Below, one piece after another: positions 7,432-17,255 of a DNA stretch of 64,000 nt. Location of the stretch: contig NZ_JNIM01000001.1 of assembly GCF_000702505.1 (NCBI RefSeq), forward strand, positions 620,001 to 684,000, written 5' to 3'. A program made the translations under genes and the position numbers. Positions within the stretch are counted from its first letter, which is position 1. Every line of letters starts with the position of its first letter. The notes beneath the pieces are model-generated. The model saw only the letters and a program-made list of their open reading frames with translations, had not been told where the DNA came from and made no database searches. The DNA is from Thermogemmatispora carboxidivorans (GTDB lineage: Bacteria; Chloroflexota; Ktedonobacteria; Ktedonobacterales; Ktedonobacteraceae).

Positions 7432-10368
7432 CTAGCCGGTATTGCGCAGGCCAGCGGCAATGCCATTGATGGTCAAGAGCACAGCGTAGGTCAGACGTGC
7501 CCGCTCGCGCTCCTGTTCGCCGGCCTCCTGTTGCTCTGCCTTGCTCAGATCCAGCGGCCCGCCCAAGGCCCGCAGGCGGCGGAGCAAAACCACCTGGAAG
7601 TAGCTCAGCGGGTCCACGTAAGGATTGCGCAGACGGATCGAGCGCTGCAGAACCGGCGAATTATCAAGCAGGGCCTTGCCTCCCACGATACGCAGCAGCC
7701 AGCTACACGTACGCTCGTACTCCGCCTCAATCTCCGCAGAGATGCGTCGGCGCAGCTGCTCGTCAGCCACCAGGGTCGCATAGTGGCGCGCGATATGCAT
7801 GTCTGCCTTTGAGAGCGTCATCTGTAAATTATCGAGAAAAGCGCGCATGAAGGGCCAGGAGCGATACATCTCCTGCAACTCATGGAGGCCCTCTGGCTCG
7901 GCCTGCACAAACTCCTCGAGCGCCCCCCCGATCCCGTACCAGCTTGGCAGCACATAGCGGCTCTGCATCCAGGAGAAGACCCAGGGGATGGCGCGCAGCT
8001 CCTCAATATTGCGCCCGCTCGTGCGGCGCGCCGGGCGCGAGCCGATATTGAGCCAGCCGAGTTCAAGGATTGGCGTCGCCTGCTCGAAGAACGACAGAAA
8101 CTCGCGATCCTCATAGATCAGGCGGCGGTAGCGCTGATAGGCGCTCAGCGAGAGCCGATCCATGATCTGAACCCAGCGCGGCGACTCCTCGTGGTGCTGA
8201 GCCTGGGGAAGGCTGGACTCGATCACTCCGGCCACCACCAGCTCCATATTGCGCAGGGCAATCTCATGCAATCCGTACTTAAACGAGAGCATCTCACCCT
8301 GCTCGGTGATGCGGATGCGTCCGTTGACCGTTCCCGGAGGCTGGCCCAGAATGGCCTCGTAGATAGGGCCGCCGCCGCGTCCAATGGCCCCGCCGCGCCC
8401 ATGAAAGATCGTGATCCCGATCCCGTAGCGCTCCCCCAGTGCTGCCAGGCGCTGCTGAGCCTGATACAGCTCCCAGCCCGAGGTGAGCATCCCGCCGTCC
8501 TTACTGCTATCGGAATAGCCGAGCATGATCTGCTGCTTATCGCCATGACCGCTCACCCACTGACGATAGAGCGGGAAGCGGAAGGCCGTCTCCATGATCG
8601 TTGCGCAGCCGCGCAGATCGGCGATCGTCTCAAAGAGCGGCACGATCGGCAAGCCGCTAATGCCGGCCTCCTTGCAGAAAAACTGCACCTCCAGCAGATC
8701 GCTGAGCGTGCGGGCCATACTAATGATATAGCAGGTCACCGCCCGCGGACCGAACTCCTCCCGTGCCTGACGAATGGCCTCGAAGGTTCCCAGCACCGTG
8801 GCTGTTTCCCGGCTCAACTGCAGGCCCCGCCGTGGCAAAACGCGCGGATCGCGGAGCAAGCGCTCCAGCAACTGAATGCGCTCCTCCTCATTCAGCTCCA
8901 GATAATCTCGGGCGGGTGCTCCATCGGTGCCAGCGGCCAACGTTTCCGCCAGGCCTGTCACGCGCAGCAGCTCCGAGAGTGCCTGAGCATGGCGCTCGCT
9001 ATGTTGGCGCACATCGAGCGCGGCGAAATGGAACCCGAACAGCTCCACCTGACGGATCAGGCGAGCCAGGGCCCCATTGGCCACCTCGCGCTCGCCATCG
9101 GCCAGCAAGCTCTCGTAGACCAGGCGCAGATCGGTCAGAAGCTCCTCGGCGTCGCGGTAAGCTACCATGCGCGGTGCAGGCGAGGTTAAGGCCGACTCAC
9201 CGGCTTCCTCCGTCTGGGAGGGGACCATCGCCGCCAGGGTTGCCCCCAGGCGCTTCCACATAAACGACAGCTTGCGCCGATATGGCTCCAGGCGTGTCTG
9301 CTCACCCAGCTCGCGATCGTAGTCTGGCAGGAGAGCGGCGTCCTCCTCGATCGAGCGGCGCAGCTCCTCAGTCACTGTGCTATAGTTAATCGACTGCGAA
9401 TACTCACGTGCCAGAGCTTCGATCGAGCGGCGGTAGTGAGTCAGCAAGCTCGCGCGTTGCAAGCGCAGGGCCTGTAGCAAGGTCTCCGGCCCAACATTTG
9501 GATTGCCATCCTGATCGCCGCCGATCCAGGAGCCGATTCGCAAGAAAGGAGGGAGGCGCAGATCGAGATCGGGGTAGTGTCGTTCAAGCAGCTGCTCGAA
9601 CTCCGCGTAGAGTTCAGGCAGGGCCTCGTAGATAATCTCGTCGAGATAATAGATGCCCATCTTCACCTCATCCACCGGCTGCGGGCGCACATGACGGACA
9701 GCATCGGTGCGCCAGAGCAAAGCAAGTGTGCTCTCCAGCTCACGCTGGCGTGGCCAGGGGCGCTGAGGGCGACCGAGCAGGTGACCGTACTCCCGATCGT
9801 AAGCATCCAGAAGATCAGCCACCTGACGCGACTTGATAATCAGCGTACGGCGAGTGGCCTCAGTTGGATGAGCAGTGAAGACCAGCTCGATCGAGAGGCG
9901 TTCCAAGAGTGATCGCAGAATCTCGCGGTCGACGCCGTGTTGCTCGAAAAATTGGATCAAGGCAGCCATCGAGCCGCGCTGCGGCGTTGGCTCTGGGCTG
10001 TTCTCATGCTCACGGCGGCGGCGAATGCGGTGGTACTGCTCAGCTGTGTTGACCAGGTGGAAGTAGATCGTGAAGGCGCGAATCACATCGATGGCCATGC
10101 GCAAATCGCAGCCTTCCACGACCCGCATAATGTCGGCATCCAGTGCCTCAATCTCACGCTGCAATTGTTCCGCTTCCGCTCCCTCAGCATGTGCAAGCTG
10201 CTCGGCATAATCGCGCAGGCGCTTGCAGCTGCGGCGGAGGTGTTCCACCGTCTCAAACACCTCACTCCCCCCGTGCTGCTGAATGGCGCGTCCCAGCGCA
10301 TCGCCGAGCATGCGGATATCGCGGCGCAAGGGAGCATCTTTCTCCTGACGGCGTTCTTGCTCAGACAT
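7432..10368 (-). CDS. ppc: Phosphoenolpyruvate carboxylase
   Basis: Carboxylates phosphoenolpyruvate with bicarbonate to oxaloacetate, the anaplerotic feed to the TCA cycle and to aspartate/arginine. The 978-residue protein is the size of bacterial-type PEPC. It shows the catalytic His motif VFTAHPTEATRRT (His about 167), LGYSDSSKDGG, the glycine loop FHGRGGAIGRGGGP, NIGSRPARR and the C-terminal LRNTG (usually QNTG). The ATG at 10368 follows AAAGGA. It is monocistronic. The 484-bp region 10369-10852 upstream shows no gene, promoter or structure I can support. Confidence 0.97.
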   Translation of the reverse strand: MSEQERRQEKDAPLRRDIRMLGDALGRAIQQHGGSEVFETVEHLRRSCKRLRDYAEQLAHAEGAEAEQLQREIEALDADIMRVVEGCDLRMAIDVIRAFTIYFHLVNTAEQYHRIRRRREHENSPEPTPQRGSMAALIQFFEQHGVDREILRSLLERLSIELVFTAHPTEATRRTLIIKSRQVADLLDAYDREYGHLLGRPQRPWPRQRELESTLALLWRTDAVRHVRPQPVDEVKMGIYYLDEIIYEALPELYAEFEQLLERHYPDLDLRLPPFLRIGSWIGGDQDGNPNVGPETLLQALRLQRASLLTHYRRSIEALAREYSQSINYSTVTEELRRSIEEDAALLPDYDRELGEQTRLEPYRRKLSFMWKRLGATLAAMVPSQTEEAGESALTSPAPRMVAYRDAEELLTDLRLVYESLLADGEREVANGALARLIRQVELFGFHFAALDVRQHSERHAQALSELLRVTGLAETLAAGTDGAPARDYLELNEEERIQLLERLLRDPRVLPRRGLQLSRETATVLGTFEAIRQAREEFGPRAVTCYIISMARTLSDLLEVQFFCKEAGISGLPIVPLFETIADLRGCATIMETAFRFPLYRQWVSGHGDKQQIMLGYSDSSKDGGMLTSGWELYQAQQRLAALGERYGIGITIFHGRGGAIGRGGGPIYEAILGQPPGTVNGRIRITEQGEMLSFKYGLHEIALRNMELVVAGVIESSLPQAQHHEESPRWVQIMDRLSLSAYQRYRRLIYEDREFLSFFEQATPILELGWLNIGSRPARRTSGRNIEELRAIPWVFSWMQSRYVLPSWYGIGGALEEFVQAEPEGLHELQEMYRSWPFMRAFLDNLQMTLSKADMHIARHYATLVADEQLRRRISAEIEAEYERTCSWLLRIVGGKALLDNSPVLQRSIRLRNPYVDPLSYFQVVLLRRLRALGGPLDLSKAEQQEAGEQERERARLTYAVLLTINGIAAGLRNTG

Positions 10369-10852
10369 AGAGAAGCATCCTTTTCCAAGCGCTCACATGC
10401 AAAACCCTGCTCTGCTAGCGTAGTGGTTGATCCTGTCCCTGCTGGCTCTTCCTGCGCTGCCCAGGCAGCCTGACCAGCTTTCCGCTGCTTGCCTGCTAAG
10501 GGGGCAACATTGACGGAGCTGCCAGCCAGGTGGCAATCCCTTATCCATTATGGAAATTGCGAGAAGGAAGGCGAGCAAAACGATCGGCGTTGCAGAAGCC
10601 CTCATCAGCGGTGCGGTCAACGATCCTTGTGGGAGGCTCATCATTGCGCCGTCATTAGCAATTGTAGCACATCAGCGCGCGAATAGTCGTGCTTCTTGCG
10701 GGCCGCCAGACGGGAGAATGGAAGAGAAACCTTGAGCTGGCTGGCAACCTTGACCAGCGAGCGAGCCCACCACTCCCCAAAAAGCAACCGACAGCCAGGA
10801 GGAAGCCCTGACTGCCGGCCTCTTTCAGGCGAGCTGAGTCTGCCAACAGCGA

Positions 10853-12364
10853 CTAGCGCAGCGACACATCATCCACGTAAACCGTGCCCTGGGCGTACCA
10901 GCCGTGAACATAAATCGTCACACTGGTCGTCGAGGAGCCGGTCGTAAACGTGACCGACAGCAATGTATAGCTCGTACTGCTCGTCCAGTTACTGGCTCCG
11001 CCATTGATGCCCAAATAGGCATAGGGACCGTTCACATAGGCGCTCAGCGTGTAGGTATGGTTTGGCTGCACACTGATCGTCTGCGTGCACTGGCCAGTTG
11101 TCGAATTACTCGGTGCCATCTGCAAAGCGTAGGAGCCGCTATGAACAGGAGAGGTCACCACGCGATCGCCGGCGTCGCAGCTCCAGGATGAGAGTGAGCC
11201 GCTTTCGAAGCCAGGATTGGCTACCAGATTGCCCCCGCTTGGGGTTGGAGTAGGATTCGTGGCCGTCGGGGTTGGGGTCCTTCCAGGGGTAGGGGTAGGC
11301 GTCGCCGGCTGAGACGTTGGCGTGGGCGTGGGATTCGAGGTGCTGCCGCCGGTAAACTGATTCAAGAGCTTCGAGAAATCAAAAGGCTGCTGCTGAATAC
11401 CGCTGCACGTTGGCGAAACATAGGCCCCATTGTTGGGACAAGACTGGTCGCGGCCAGCTGACCACATTGCCAGCTCCCCCAGGCCATTCTGCTGAGCGAA
11501 ACTCAGCAGCTGCTGGGCGTCCTGGAGCGTAAAGACCTCGGGCGAGACATCATTTAAACCAATCATTGGCGTCACTCCGAGCATAGCCCATAGCTGCGCG
11601 TTCGACTTGTTGGGGTAAAGGCTCTTGAGCTGATTGAAGGTGCTCTGAGCGGCGCTGATGGCATTTTGCCCCATCTGATTGGGAGGGGCAGAGCTGCCAT
11701 AATCCATTGCCATGATATTGACCATCCCCACATTGACCCCGTTCGCAATGGCGTTCTGCAAGAGATTCACCCCATCCTGTGTCAGTCCCGAGGGCATCAC
11801 TGGCAGCGTGTACGAGACGGCCAGGCCCGGATTGGCCGCCTGCAGAGCCGCAATAGCCTTGTTGCGCCGATCGACCGAGGCCGAGTCGGCAATAGCCGCC
11901 CCCTCGATATCGAAATCGACGCGCCTCAGCTGATAGTTCGTCACCACGGCCTGGTACTGTGCCTGGAGGCTACTGACGCTGCTACAAGCCTGAGCCAGCT
12001 CGATGCCATTGGCGCCGCCAAACGAGACAATGACATCGCCGCCCAGAGCGCGCAGATTGCTGAGATCGCTCTGCAAGAAACCCTGATTGACGGGCGTCGT
12101 TCCATTCCACTCGGCCTGGCAGCTACCGCCGCCATTAATAATGAAGGCCAGCGTATAGAACTTCACCCCGATCTGCTGGGCCGTCTGCGTCAACTGGAAC
12201 GTTGGATACAGACTTGTATCCACGTAGGGAGCGAAGTAATGGGCTGGAAAGCCGGCGGCCTGCGCTGGCCGACTCTGGCGCAGCTGCCAGCCGGCAAAGA
12301 GAGCGACGGCCAGAAAGAGCGAGAGGACAACGAAAACGATAGGACGCGGTAATCTTTGCTGCAT
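10853..12364 (-). CDS. Secreted GH18 chitinase-like glycosidase with C-terminal carbohydrate-binding module
   Basis: An exported 503-residue glycoside hydrolase. Residues 1-36 form a signal peptide or anchor (basic start, hydrophobic core to about 24, AQA cleavage-like site). Residues 40-335 form a GH18 barrel, with SFGG near 114-117 (substrate-side strand) and the catalytic VDFDIEG, where Asp150, Asp152 and the proton donor Glu154 are all present. MAMDY near 218-222 carries the conserved Asp-Tyr. Residues 345-377 are a Pro/Thr linker. Residues 379-503 are a beta-sandwich module (NLVANPGFESG start) resembling CBM4/9-type domains. It probably degrades chitin or related fungal/insect polymers outside the cell. 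AAAGGAG precedes the ATG. Substrate is inferred from the family. Confidence 0.9.
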   Translation of the reverse strand: MQQRLPRPIVFVVLSLFLAVALFAGWQLRQSRPAQAAGFPAHYFAPYVDTSLYPTFQLTQTAQQIGVKFYTLAFIINGGGSCQAEWNGTTPVNQGFLQSDLSNLRALGGDVIVSFGGANGIELAQACSSVSSLQAQYQAVVTNYQLRRVDFDIEGAAIADSASVDRRNKAIAALQAANPGLAVSYTLPVMPSGLTQDGVNLLQNAIANGVNVGMVNIMAMDYGSSAPPNQMGQNAISAAQSTFNQLKSLYPNKSNAQLWAMLGVTPMIGLNDVSPEVFTLQDAQQLLSFAQQNGLGELAMWSAGRDQSCPNNGAYVSPTCSGIQQQPFDFSKLLNQFTGGSTSNPTPTPTSQPATPTPTPGRTPTPTATNPTPTPSGGNLVANPGFESGSLSSWSCDAGDRVVTSPVHSGSYALQMAPSNSTTGQCTQTISVQPNHTYTLSAYVNGPYAYLGINGGASNWTSSTSYTLLSVTFTTGSSTTSVTIYVHGWYAQGTVYVDDVSLR

Positions 12365-12881
12365 CGTTGCTCCTTTGTTGCATCATGCATCGATCAGAAC
12401 GGAACCAGACGAACGAGAGAGAAGAAGACCGCAGCCATGCGATCCAAAGAGCAGCAGAGAAGGGCACAAGGCTGCCTTGCGCCTGACTGCCCGACCCGAG
12501 GTCAGCTCGAAGGGTCGAGGGAAGGTCAGACATCGCTCACCTCCTGCTGATTGAGTGCCTCATCGTGGAGCTGGCACAGCGTCTGTAGAGCTGCCCTCTC
12601 ACCGACACCGTCTCACGGGCGAGTTGCCAGTGTATATCAGCAGTTGCGCCTTGATAACAAAGCGACAGAGAAGCATCGTGATCCCCCCTGGTGCACTCAA
12701 GACAAAGGCCTGTGCCAGGTTATCCAAAAGGCGATCTGAACGCTCAGAGGGAAGCACTCCCCTCTAAACGAGAGGGTAGCGGGAGATGGATCATATGTCA
12801 AGATGTATAGTCCACATGGAAGGGGATTATGCAATGTGCACAAAGTTTCGCGGGTTCTCTTCGGAGGTTTTGCCTGTATGC

Positions 12882-12942
12882 AAGGGGGGTGAGAATTCCT
12901 ATACTTCAGAAATAGAAGCGCAACGATTGCGATGTACCCCTT
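12882..12942 (+). promoter_or_regulatory. Possible three-way-junction leader upstream of the Na+/H+ antiporter
   Basis: In the 713-bp gap before the antiporter, AAGGGG (12882-12887) can pair with CCCCTT (12937-12942). The closed region holds two adjacent hairpins: CTTC/GAAG (12904-12918) and CGCAA/TTGCG with a 3-base loop (12919-12931). A purine-rich joining strand GGTGAGAATTCCTATA sits opposite. The layout resembles a small aptamer and lies 135 bases before the start. I could not match it to a known riboswitch consensus, and helices this short arise by chance. The rest of the gap shows nothing. Confidence 0.3.
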
Positions 12943-13077
12943 TAGGGCCTTTGGGATGGTGAAATGGCTGAGTTGGAGGTTGGGAGGTCTGCACAGAGAA
13001 GAGAGCCCTCAGCGCCGAGAACCCTGGAAGTCTCCTCGAAGGTGAGCACGTTACCTGGAAAGGGGAGTTGTTACAGC

Positions 13078-14313
13078 ATGTCTGTTACCTCATTTCTGCT
13101 GCTGCTAGCCTGCTTACTGATTCTTGCGAAGTGTGTCAGCTGGATCTGTCAGAAGCTCTCGCTCCCTAGCGTTTTAGGCATTTTGACCATTGGGATCATT
13201 GCCGGGCCATCGGTCCTGGGGTGGTTGCATCCGAACGAAATCCTCTCGACCTTTGCCTCGCTAGGGGTCATCATGCTCATGTTTCTGGCCGGTTTGGAAA
13301 CGGACATGGAGCAGATGCGCCGGGTGCAGGGAGCGGCCTTCGTGTCAGCGGCCTGTGGGGTAGTAGTGCCCCTGATTGCAGGAACGATCTTTGCCTTAGC
13401 GCTGGGGCATACGCTGCCGGTGAGCCTCTTTATTGGAACACTGTTGACAGCTACCAGTGTAAGCATTTCAGCACAGACGCTCAAGGAGATGGGGCGCCTG
13501 AACTCGCGTGAAGGCACGACCATTCTGGGGGCAGCAGTGATTGATGACGTGCTGGGGCTGATTGTCCTATCGCTGGTCTTAGCGTTCACCCTTGGGGAGA
13601 ATCCAGTTTGGTCCATTCTGAAGATGGCGGCCTACTTCCCCATAGCCTATCTCCTTGGTCGCTATGGCTTTCCCTGGCTTTCCCGGCTGCTTCCGCGTAT
13701 GCTCGCCCTGGAAGCGCGCCTGGGCATGGTGCTGGCGCTTGTCCTGCTCTATTCCTGGGCTGCGGAAGAGCTGGGCAGTGTTGCGGCCATCACCGGGGCC
13801 TACATTGCTGGTCTGCTCATAGCGCGCACTGAGATGCGCGAGTGGGTTCATGATGGCATATCGAAGATTGGCTATGCTCTCTTCATTCCCCTCTTCTTCA
13901 TTAATATCGGTATTGATGCAAATATTGCCTCAATAAAGCAGGTATCGCCTCTGTTGGTGGGCGGTCTGTTGATCATTGCCATTGTCAGCAAGATCGTTGG
14001 ATGCGGCTCGGGGGCCTGGGCCTGCCGGTTCCCCTTTCTGGATGCTGTGCGCGTAGGAGTGGGAATGATCTCCCGTGGAGAGGTGGCGCTGATCACTGCC
14101 TCCCTCGGGCTAGAGGCCGGGCTGTTATCTCCATCGCTCTATGCCACAGTGATTCTGATTACCCTGGTCACAACGATGATTACCCCGCCGCTCCTACGCT
14201 TGAGTTATGCGGTACGCATCCAATGGCTCTCTCAGCCACTACTGTTAGCTCGTCAATGGCTAGCGGGAGCACCTTCACCAGTGCCAGCGGTCACAGCAGA
14301 GGAGGAGGAGTAG
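13078..14313 (+). CDS. Cation:proton antiporter (CPA2 / NapA-KefB-type)
   Basis: An integral membrane protein of 411 residues with 11-13 hydrophobic helices, matching the Na+/H+ exchanger fold of the CPA2 family. Diagnostic segments are LSLPSVLGILTIGIIAGP in helix 2, FLAGLETDMEQMRR (Kef/NapA type), the discontinuous-helix region TLLTATSVSISAQTLKEMG and AAVIDDVLGLIVL, where the adjacent Asp-Asp is the ion-binding pair. It likely exchanges Na+ or K+ for protons. There is no C-terminal TrkA-N regulatory domain. The ATG at 13078 is chosen for its AGGGGAG site; an upstream in-frame ATG at 12964 would add 38 polar residues before the first helix. The TPR gene follows three bases after its stop. Confidence 0.9.
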   Translation: MSVTSFLLLLACLLILAKCVSWICQKLSLPSVLGILTIGIIAGPSVLGWLHPNEILSTFASLGVIMLMFLAGLETDMEQMRRVQGAAFVSAACGVVVPLIAGTIFALALGHTLPVSLFIGTLLTATSVSISAQTLKEMGRLNSREGTTILGAAVIDDVLGLIVLSLVLAFTLGENPVWSILKMAAYFPIAYLLGRYGFPWLSRLLPRMLALEARLGMVLALVLLYSWAAEELGSVAAITGAYIAGLLIARTEMREWVHDGISKIGYALFIPLFFINIGIDANIASIKQVSPLLVGGLLIIAIVSKIVGCGSGAWACRFPFLDAVRVGVGMISRGEVALITASLGLEAGLLSPSLYATVILITLVTTMITPPLLRLSYAVRIQWLSQPLLLARQWLAGAPSPVPAVTAEEEE

Positions 14314-14316
14314 CCT

Positions 14317-14892
14317 ATGCTGGAATCCATGAAGTATCAGATACTTTTGGATGAAGGCTACTCGGCCATACGCCGTGGTGATCCGGAGGCGGCTCTGAAT
14401 CACTTCCAGCGGGCGTGTGAAAGCCACCCTGATCGTCCCCAGGCTTACTTTGCAGTTGCTGTCGCCTCTCTTGAGCAAAATGACAGTGACCAGGCGATCG
14501 AGGCCCTGCAGAAAGCTCTGGCGGTCGATCCGACTTACGCTATCGCGCGTGCCTATCTGGGGGTTGAATACCTGAAGCGCCATCGCCTTAATGAGGCCCA
14601 GCAGGAGCTCGATCAAGCCTTAGCGGATGCGCCCCATGATCTCCTTGTTCACATCAAATACGCCGAGTATTACTTCCGTCTGGGTTTTTATCATCGCTCG
14701 GTTGAAATGCTTGAGAAAGGCCTGAAAGGACCTCATCATGCCAAAGAGCACGTTGTCCTAATGGCCAGACAGTTACTCACGCAGGCGCGGCAGAAATGCA
14801 AGAGCATTGTTCTGCGCGACCCGCCTGATCCTCGCCATCTACTGCGTTTCCTCGCGCCATCCTGGCGTCGCAGGAAGCGTGTTCTGGCCTAA
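14317..14892 (+). CDS. TPR-repeat protein coupled to the antiporter
   Basis: A 191-residue cytosolic protein with three to four tetratricopeptide repeats (about residues 8-145), for example a repeat with PEAALNHFQRACESHPDRPQA, then SDQAIEALQKALAVDPTYA and LNEAQQELDQALADAPHD. The tail is basic (RRRKR). The start is three bases after the antiporter stop, and its Shine-Dalgarno (GGAGGAGGAG) is inside the antiporter's 3' end, so translation is probably coupled. TPR proteins scaffold complexes; a role in antiporter assembly or regulation is a context guess only. A 15-codon open frame at 14901-14948 has no Shine-Dalgarno and is not called. Confidence 0.85.
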   Translation: MLESMKYQILLDEGYSAIRRGDPEAALNHFQRACESHPDRPQAYFAVAVASLEQNDSDQAIEALQKALAVDPTYAIARAYLGVEYLKRHRLNEAQQELDQALADAPHDLLVHIKYAEYYFRLGFYHRSVEMLEKGLKGPHHAKEHVVLMARQLLTQARQKCKSIVLRDPPDPRHLLRFLAPSWRRRKRVLA

Positions 14893-14976
14893 AGAGCGGT
14901 CATGTTTGTGGCGATTCCTAATCGCCAGGGGCAAGTGGTGGTCATTTAGAACCTCTTGGAGAGAAAGGATGGTTCC

Positions 14977-17130
14977 ATGCTCGCTGTCTGGTTGTTAATC
15001 GGTTGTCTATTCGTCATCATGTTCCTACGTATTGGCCTTCCCTTTGGAGTTGAGGCAGCTGGGCGGACCGTGGCCCGTGTCAGACTTTCCTTTAGGGAGC
15101 GGCTGCTCTGGCATCGCGCGGACATGTATGCCCTGGGAGCAGTCTTGCTGCTCAGTGCCATCGGGGGGTGGTTCCCTACCACCCTTGAACTTGTTCTTAT
15201 CCTTATGGCGCTTGCTATTGTCAATCTGCCGGTGCACTATCGGTTAACCGATCGTGGAATTGCCTGTAACAATGTCTTTTTCCGGCCTTGGGAGGAGTTT
15301 GAGTATGCGACGCTTCGTGGTTGGAAGCTGACCCTTATCCCGCGCCAGGGGGCTGGCAGGCTGCGCCTGGCCCTTTCGCCGAAGCATCAGCGTGAGCTTC
15401 TCCCCTATCTGAGTCGTTTTCTCCAGATCCGTGAGCTGAGCGAAGCTGGGAGGTCGGAGCGTTTCCGGCTTCGTGTGCGGGCGCTTCAGAGGTATTTCCC
15501 CGCACTGAGGACCCTCCTTATCTTTGCTGGCTTGCTGGTCCTTTCGCTGGTCTTGCTCAGTGCCTGTGGCGCTGGTCCTGATCCCAATGGTCTGAACAGC
15601 AGTGATCAGCAGCACCTGACCTCGGTCACTGCGACTGGTACGCAGCCATCGATCTCTCAGGACGATGTGAACAAGGCCAAGACGAGCGAGCCATTTGCCT
15701 ATAATCTGGCCCTGTATGTTGACCAGAACCGCCTGGCTATCAACTTCGTCTGGACGTTGGTCACGGGCTATCTCGTGATGTTCATGCAGGCTGGTTTCGC
15801 GCTGGTAGAGACGGGGCTGTGCCGCGCAAAAAATGCCGGTCATACGATGGCCATGAACTTTATGATCTATGGCATTGGTATGATCGGTTACTTTGTGGTT
15901 GGTTTTGCCTTCCAGTTTGGTGGAATTGGCCTTGTCGGGGTACCGAACCTGGGCGGCCTCTCCAGCCTGACCAACGAGCTGACCATTCCCATCGGTGGCA
16001 TCAACTGGGGTATCGTTGGCTATAAGGGCTTTTTCCTCAACGATGGCACCTATGACGTCGGGGTGGCCGTGATGTTCCTCTTCCAGATGGTCTTCATGGA
16101 CACGACTGCTACCATTCCGACGGGGGCGATGGCCGAGCGCTGGAAGTGGAGTGCCTTCTGCGTCTATGGTTTCTTCGTTTCGACTCTGGTCTATCCGATC
16201 TATGGAAACTGGGCCTGGGGTGGTGGCTGGCTCTCGCAGCTTGGCAAGATTGGCCTGGGAGCGGGTTATATTGACTTTGCCGGCAGCGGTGTGGTCCACG
16301 CTGTCGGTGGCTGGTGTGCTCTGGCTGGCGCCATGGTGCTGGGTCCGCGCCTGGGCAAGTACAATCGCGATGGTAGCCCTAATACCATTCCCGGCCATAA
16401 CATGGTTCTCGCCCTGCTCGGCTGCTTTATCCTGGCCTTCGGCTGGTTTGGTTTCAACCCTGGCAGCACGCTAGGTGCTTCTGGGAATGGCAATCTGCGC
16501 ATCGGTCTGATCGCTGTGGATACCATGCTTGCTGGCGCCTTCGGCTCGGTCGCTGCCATGCTTTTCACCTGGCTCACGGGGGCGAAGAAGCCGGATATTG
16601 GCATGATGGGCAATGGTCTCCTTGCCGGACTGGTGGCGATTACTGCTCCCAGTGGCTATGTGAGTCCTGTTTCGGCTTGTATCATCGGAGCAGTGGCGGG
16701 CATCATCGTCATTCTGGCTGCTGGCTTTGTGGAAAAAGTCCTGAAGGTTGACGATCCCGTCGGGGCCATTGCGGTTCATGGTTTCAATGGCCTGTGGGGG
16801 CAGATCTCGGTCGGTCTCTTTGCCGATGGCCTGGCCAACTATGGTGGCCTTCAGGTGCGAGGTCTCTTCTTCGGTGACCCAAGTCAGCTGGTTGCTCAGC
16901 TGATCGGCGCGGTTGCCTGCTTCGTCTACGTCTTCGGAATTTCCTGGCTCTTCTTCAAGGCCTATGACAAGCTCTTTGGGCTGCGCGTCTCGCCTGAGAC
17001 AGAGCTGGCGGGTCTGGATATCCCTGAGATGGGGTCACTGGGCTATGCCCCTGATGCTGAGCCGTACCGTGTCGTCGCCCAGGGCGACGGTAGTGTGGCT
17101 GTGGCTGGTGGGGCTGCTAGCAAGGATTGA
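14977..17130 (+). CDS. amt: Ammonium transporter with N-terminal membrane/PH-like extension
   Basis: The C-terminal ~470 residues are an Amt/Mep/Rh ammonium channel. They include FMQAGFALVETGLCRAKN, the first pore His in GSGVVHAVGGW, the second in AVHGFNGLWG, and about 11 helices. The first ~165 residues are unusual: one hydrophobic helix, a second pair near 45-80, then a soluble beta-rich stretch (LTDRGIACNNVFFRPWEEF) like bacterial PH/DUF5673-type domains. Next comes a hydrophobic segment ending in LLSACGAG, which looks like a lipoprotein or signal peptide. I start at the ATG at 14977 (AAAGGA, 7-base spacing). An in-frame GTG at 15475 would give a 551-residue Amt with its own signal peptide, so the fusion may be two overlapping products. 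No glnK/PII gene is adjacent; gltB lies downstream. Confidence 0.85.
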   Translation: MLAVWLLIGCLFVIMFLRIGLPFGVEAAGRTVARVRLSFRERLLWHRADMYALGAVLLLSAIGGWFPTTLELVLILMALAIVNLPVHYRLTDRGIACNNVFFRPWEEFEYATLRGWKLTLIPRQGAGRLRLALSPKHQRELLPYLSRFLQIRELSEAGRSERFRLRVRALQRYFPALRTLLIFAGLLVLSLVLLSACGAGPDPNGLNSSDQQHLTSVTATGTQPSISQDDVNKAKTSEPFAYNLALYVDQNRLAINFVWTLVTGYLVMFMQAGFALVETGLCRAKNAGHTMAMNFMIYGIGMIGYFVVGFAFQFGGIGLVGVPNLGGLSSLTNELTIPIGGINWGIVGYKGFFLNDGTYDVGVAVMFLFQMVFMDTTATIPTGAMAERWKWSAFCVYGFFVSTLVYPIYGNWAWGGGWLSQLGKIGLGAGYIDFAGSGVVHAVGGWCALAGAMVLGPRLGKYNRDGSPNTIPGHNMVLALLGCFILAFGWFGFNPGSTLGASGNGNLRIGLIAVDTMLAGAFGSVAAMLFTWLTGAKKPDIGMMGNGLLAGLVAITAPSGYVSPVSACIIGAVAGIIVILAAGFVEKVLKVDDPVGAIAVHGFNGLWGQISVGLFADGLANYGGLQVRGLFFGDPSQLVAQLIGAVACFVYVFGISWLFFKAYDKLFGLRVSPETELAGLDIPEMGSLGYAPDAEPYRVVAQGDGSVAVAGGAASKD

Positions 17131-17255
17131 GTCGATCCCTCTCCTCCCTGCAGATAGTTATTCCTGGCCTCCTGAACTCCTGAGACAGACCGTAGATGGG
17201 AACAACGGCGTTCCCATTCCACCCTTCTGTACTGACACTCGCTGGACAGAGCTTG

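Noticed and set aside
7882..9189. 435-codon + strand frame opposite ppc
   Set aside because: Shadow of the PEP carboxylase codon bias; the minus-strand gene has every catalytic motif.
14901..14948. 15-codon open frame between the TPR gene and amt
   Set aside because: No Shine-Dalgarno and too short to support without conservation data.
15244..16398. 384-codon minus-strand frame opposite amt
   Set aside because: Antisense to the Amt domain; polar, motif-free translation.
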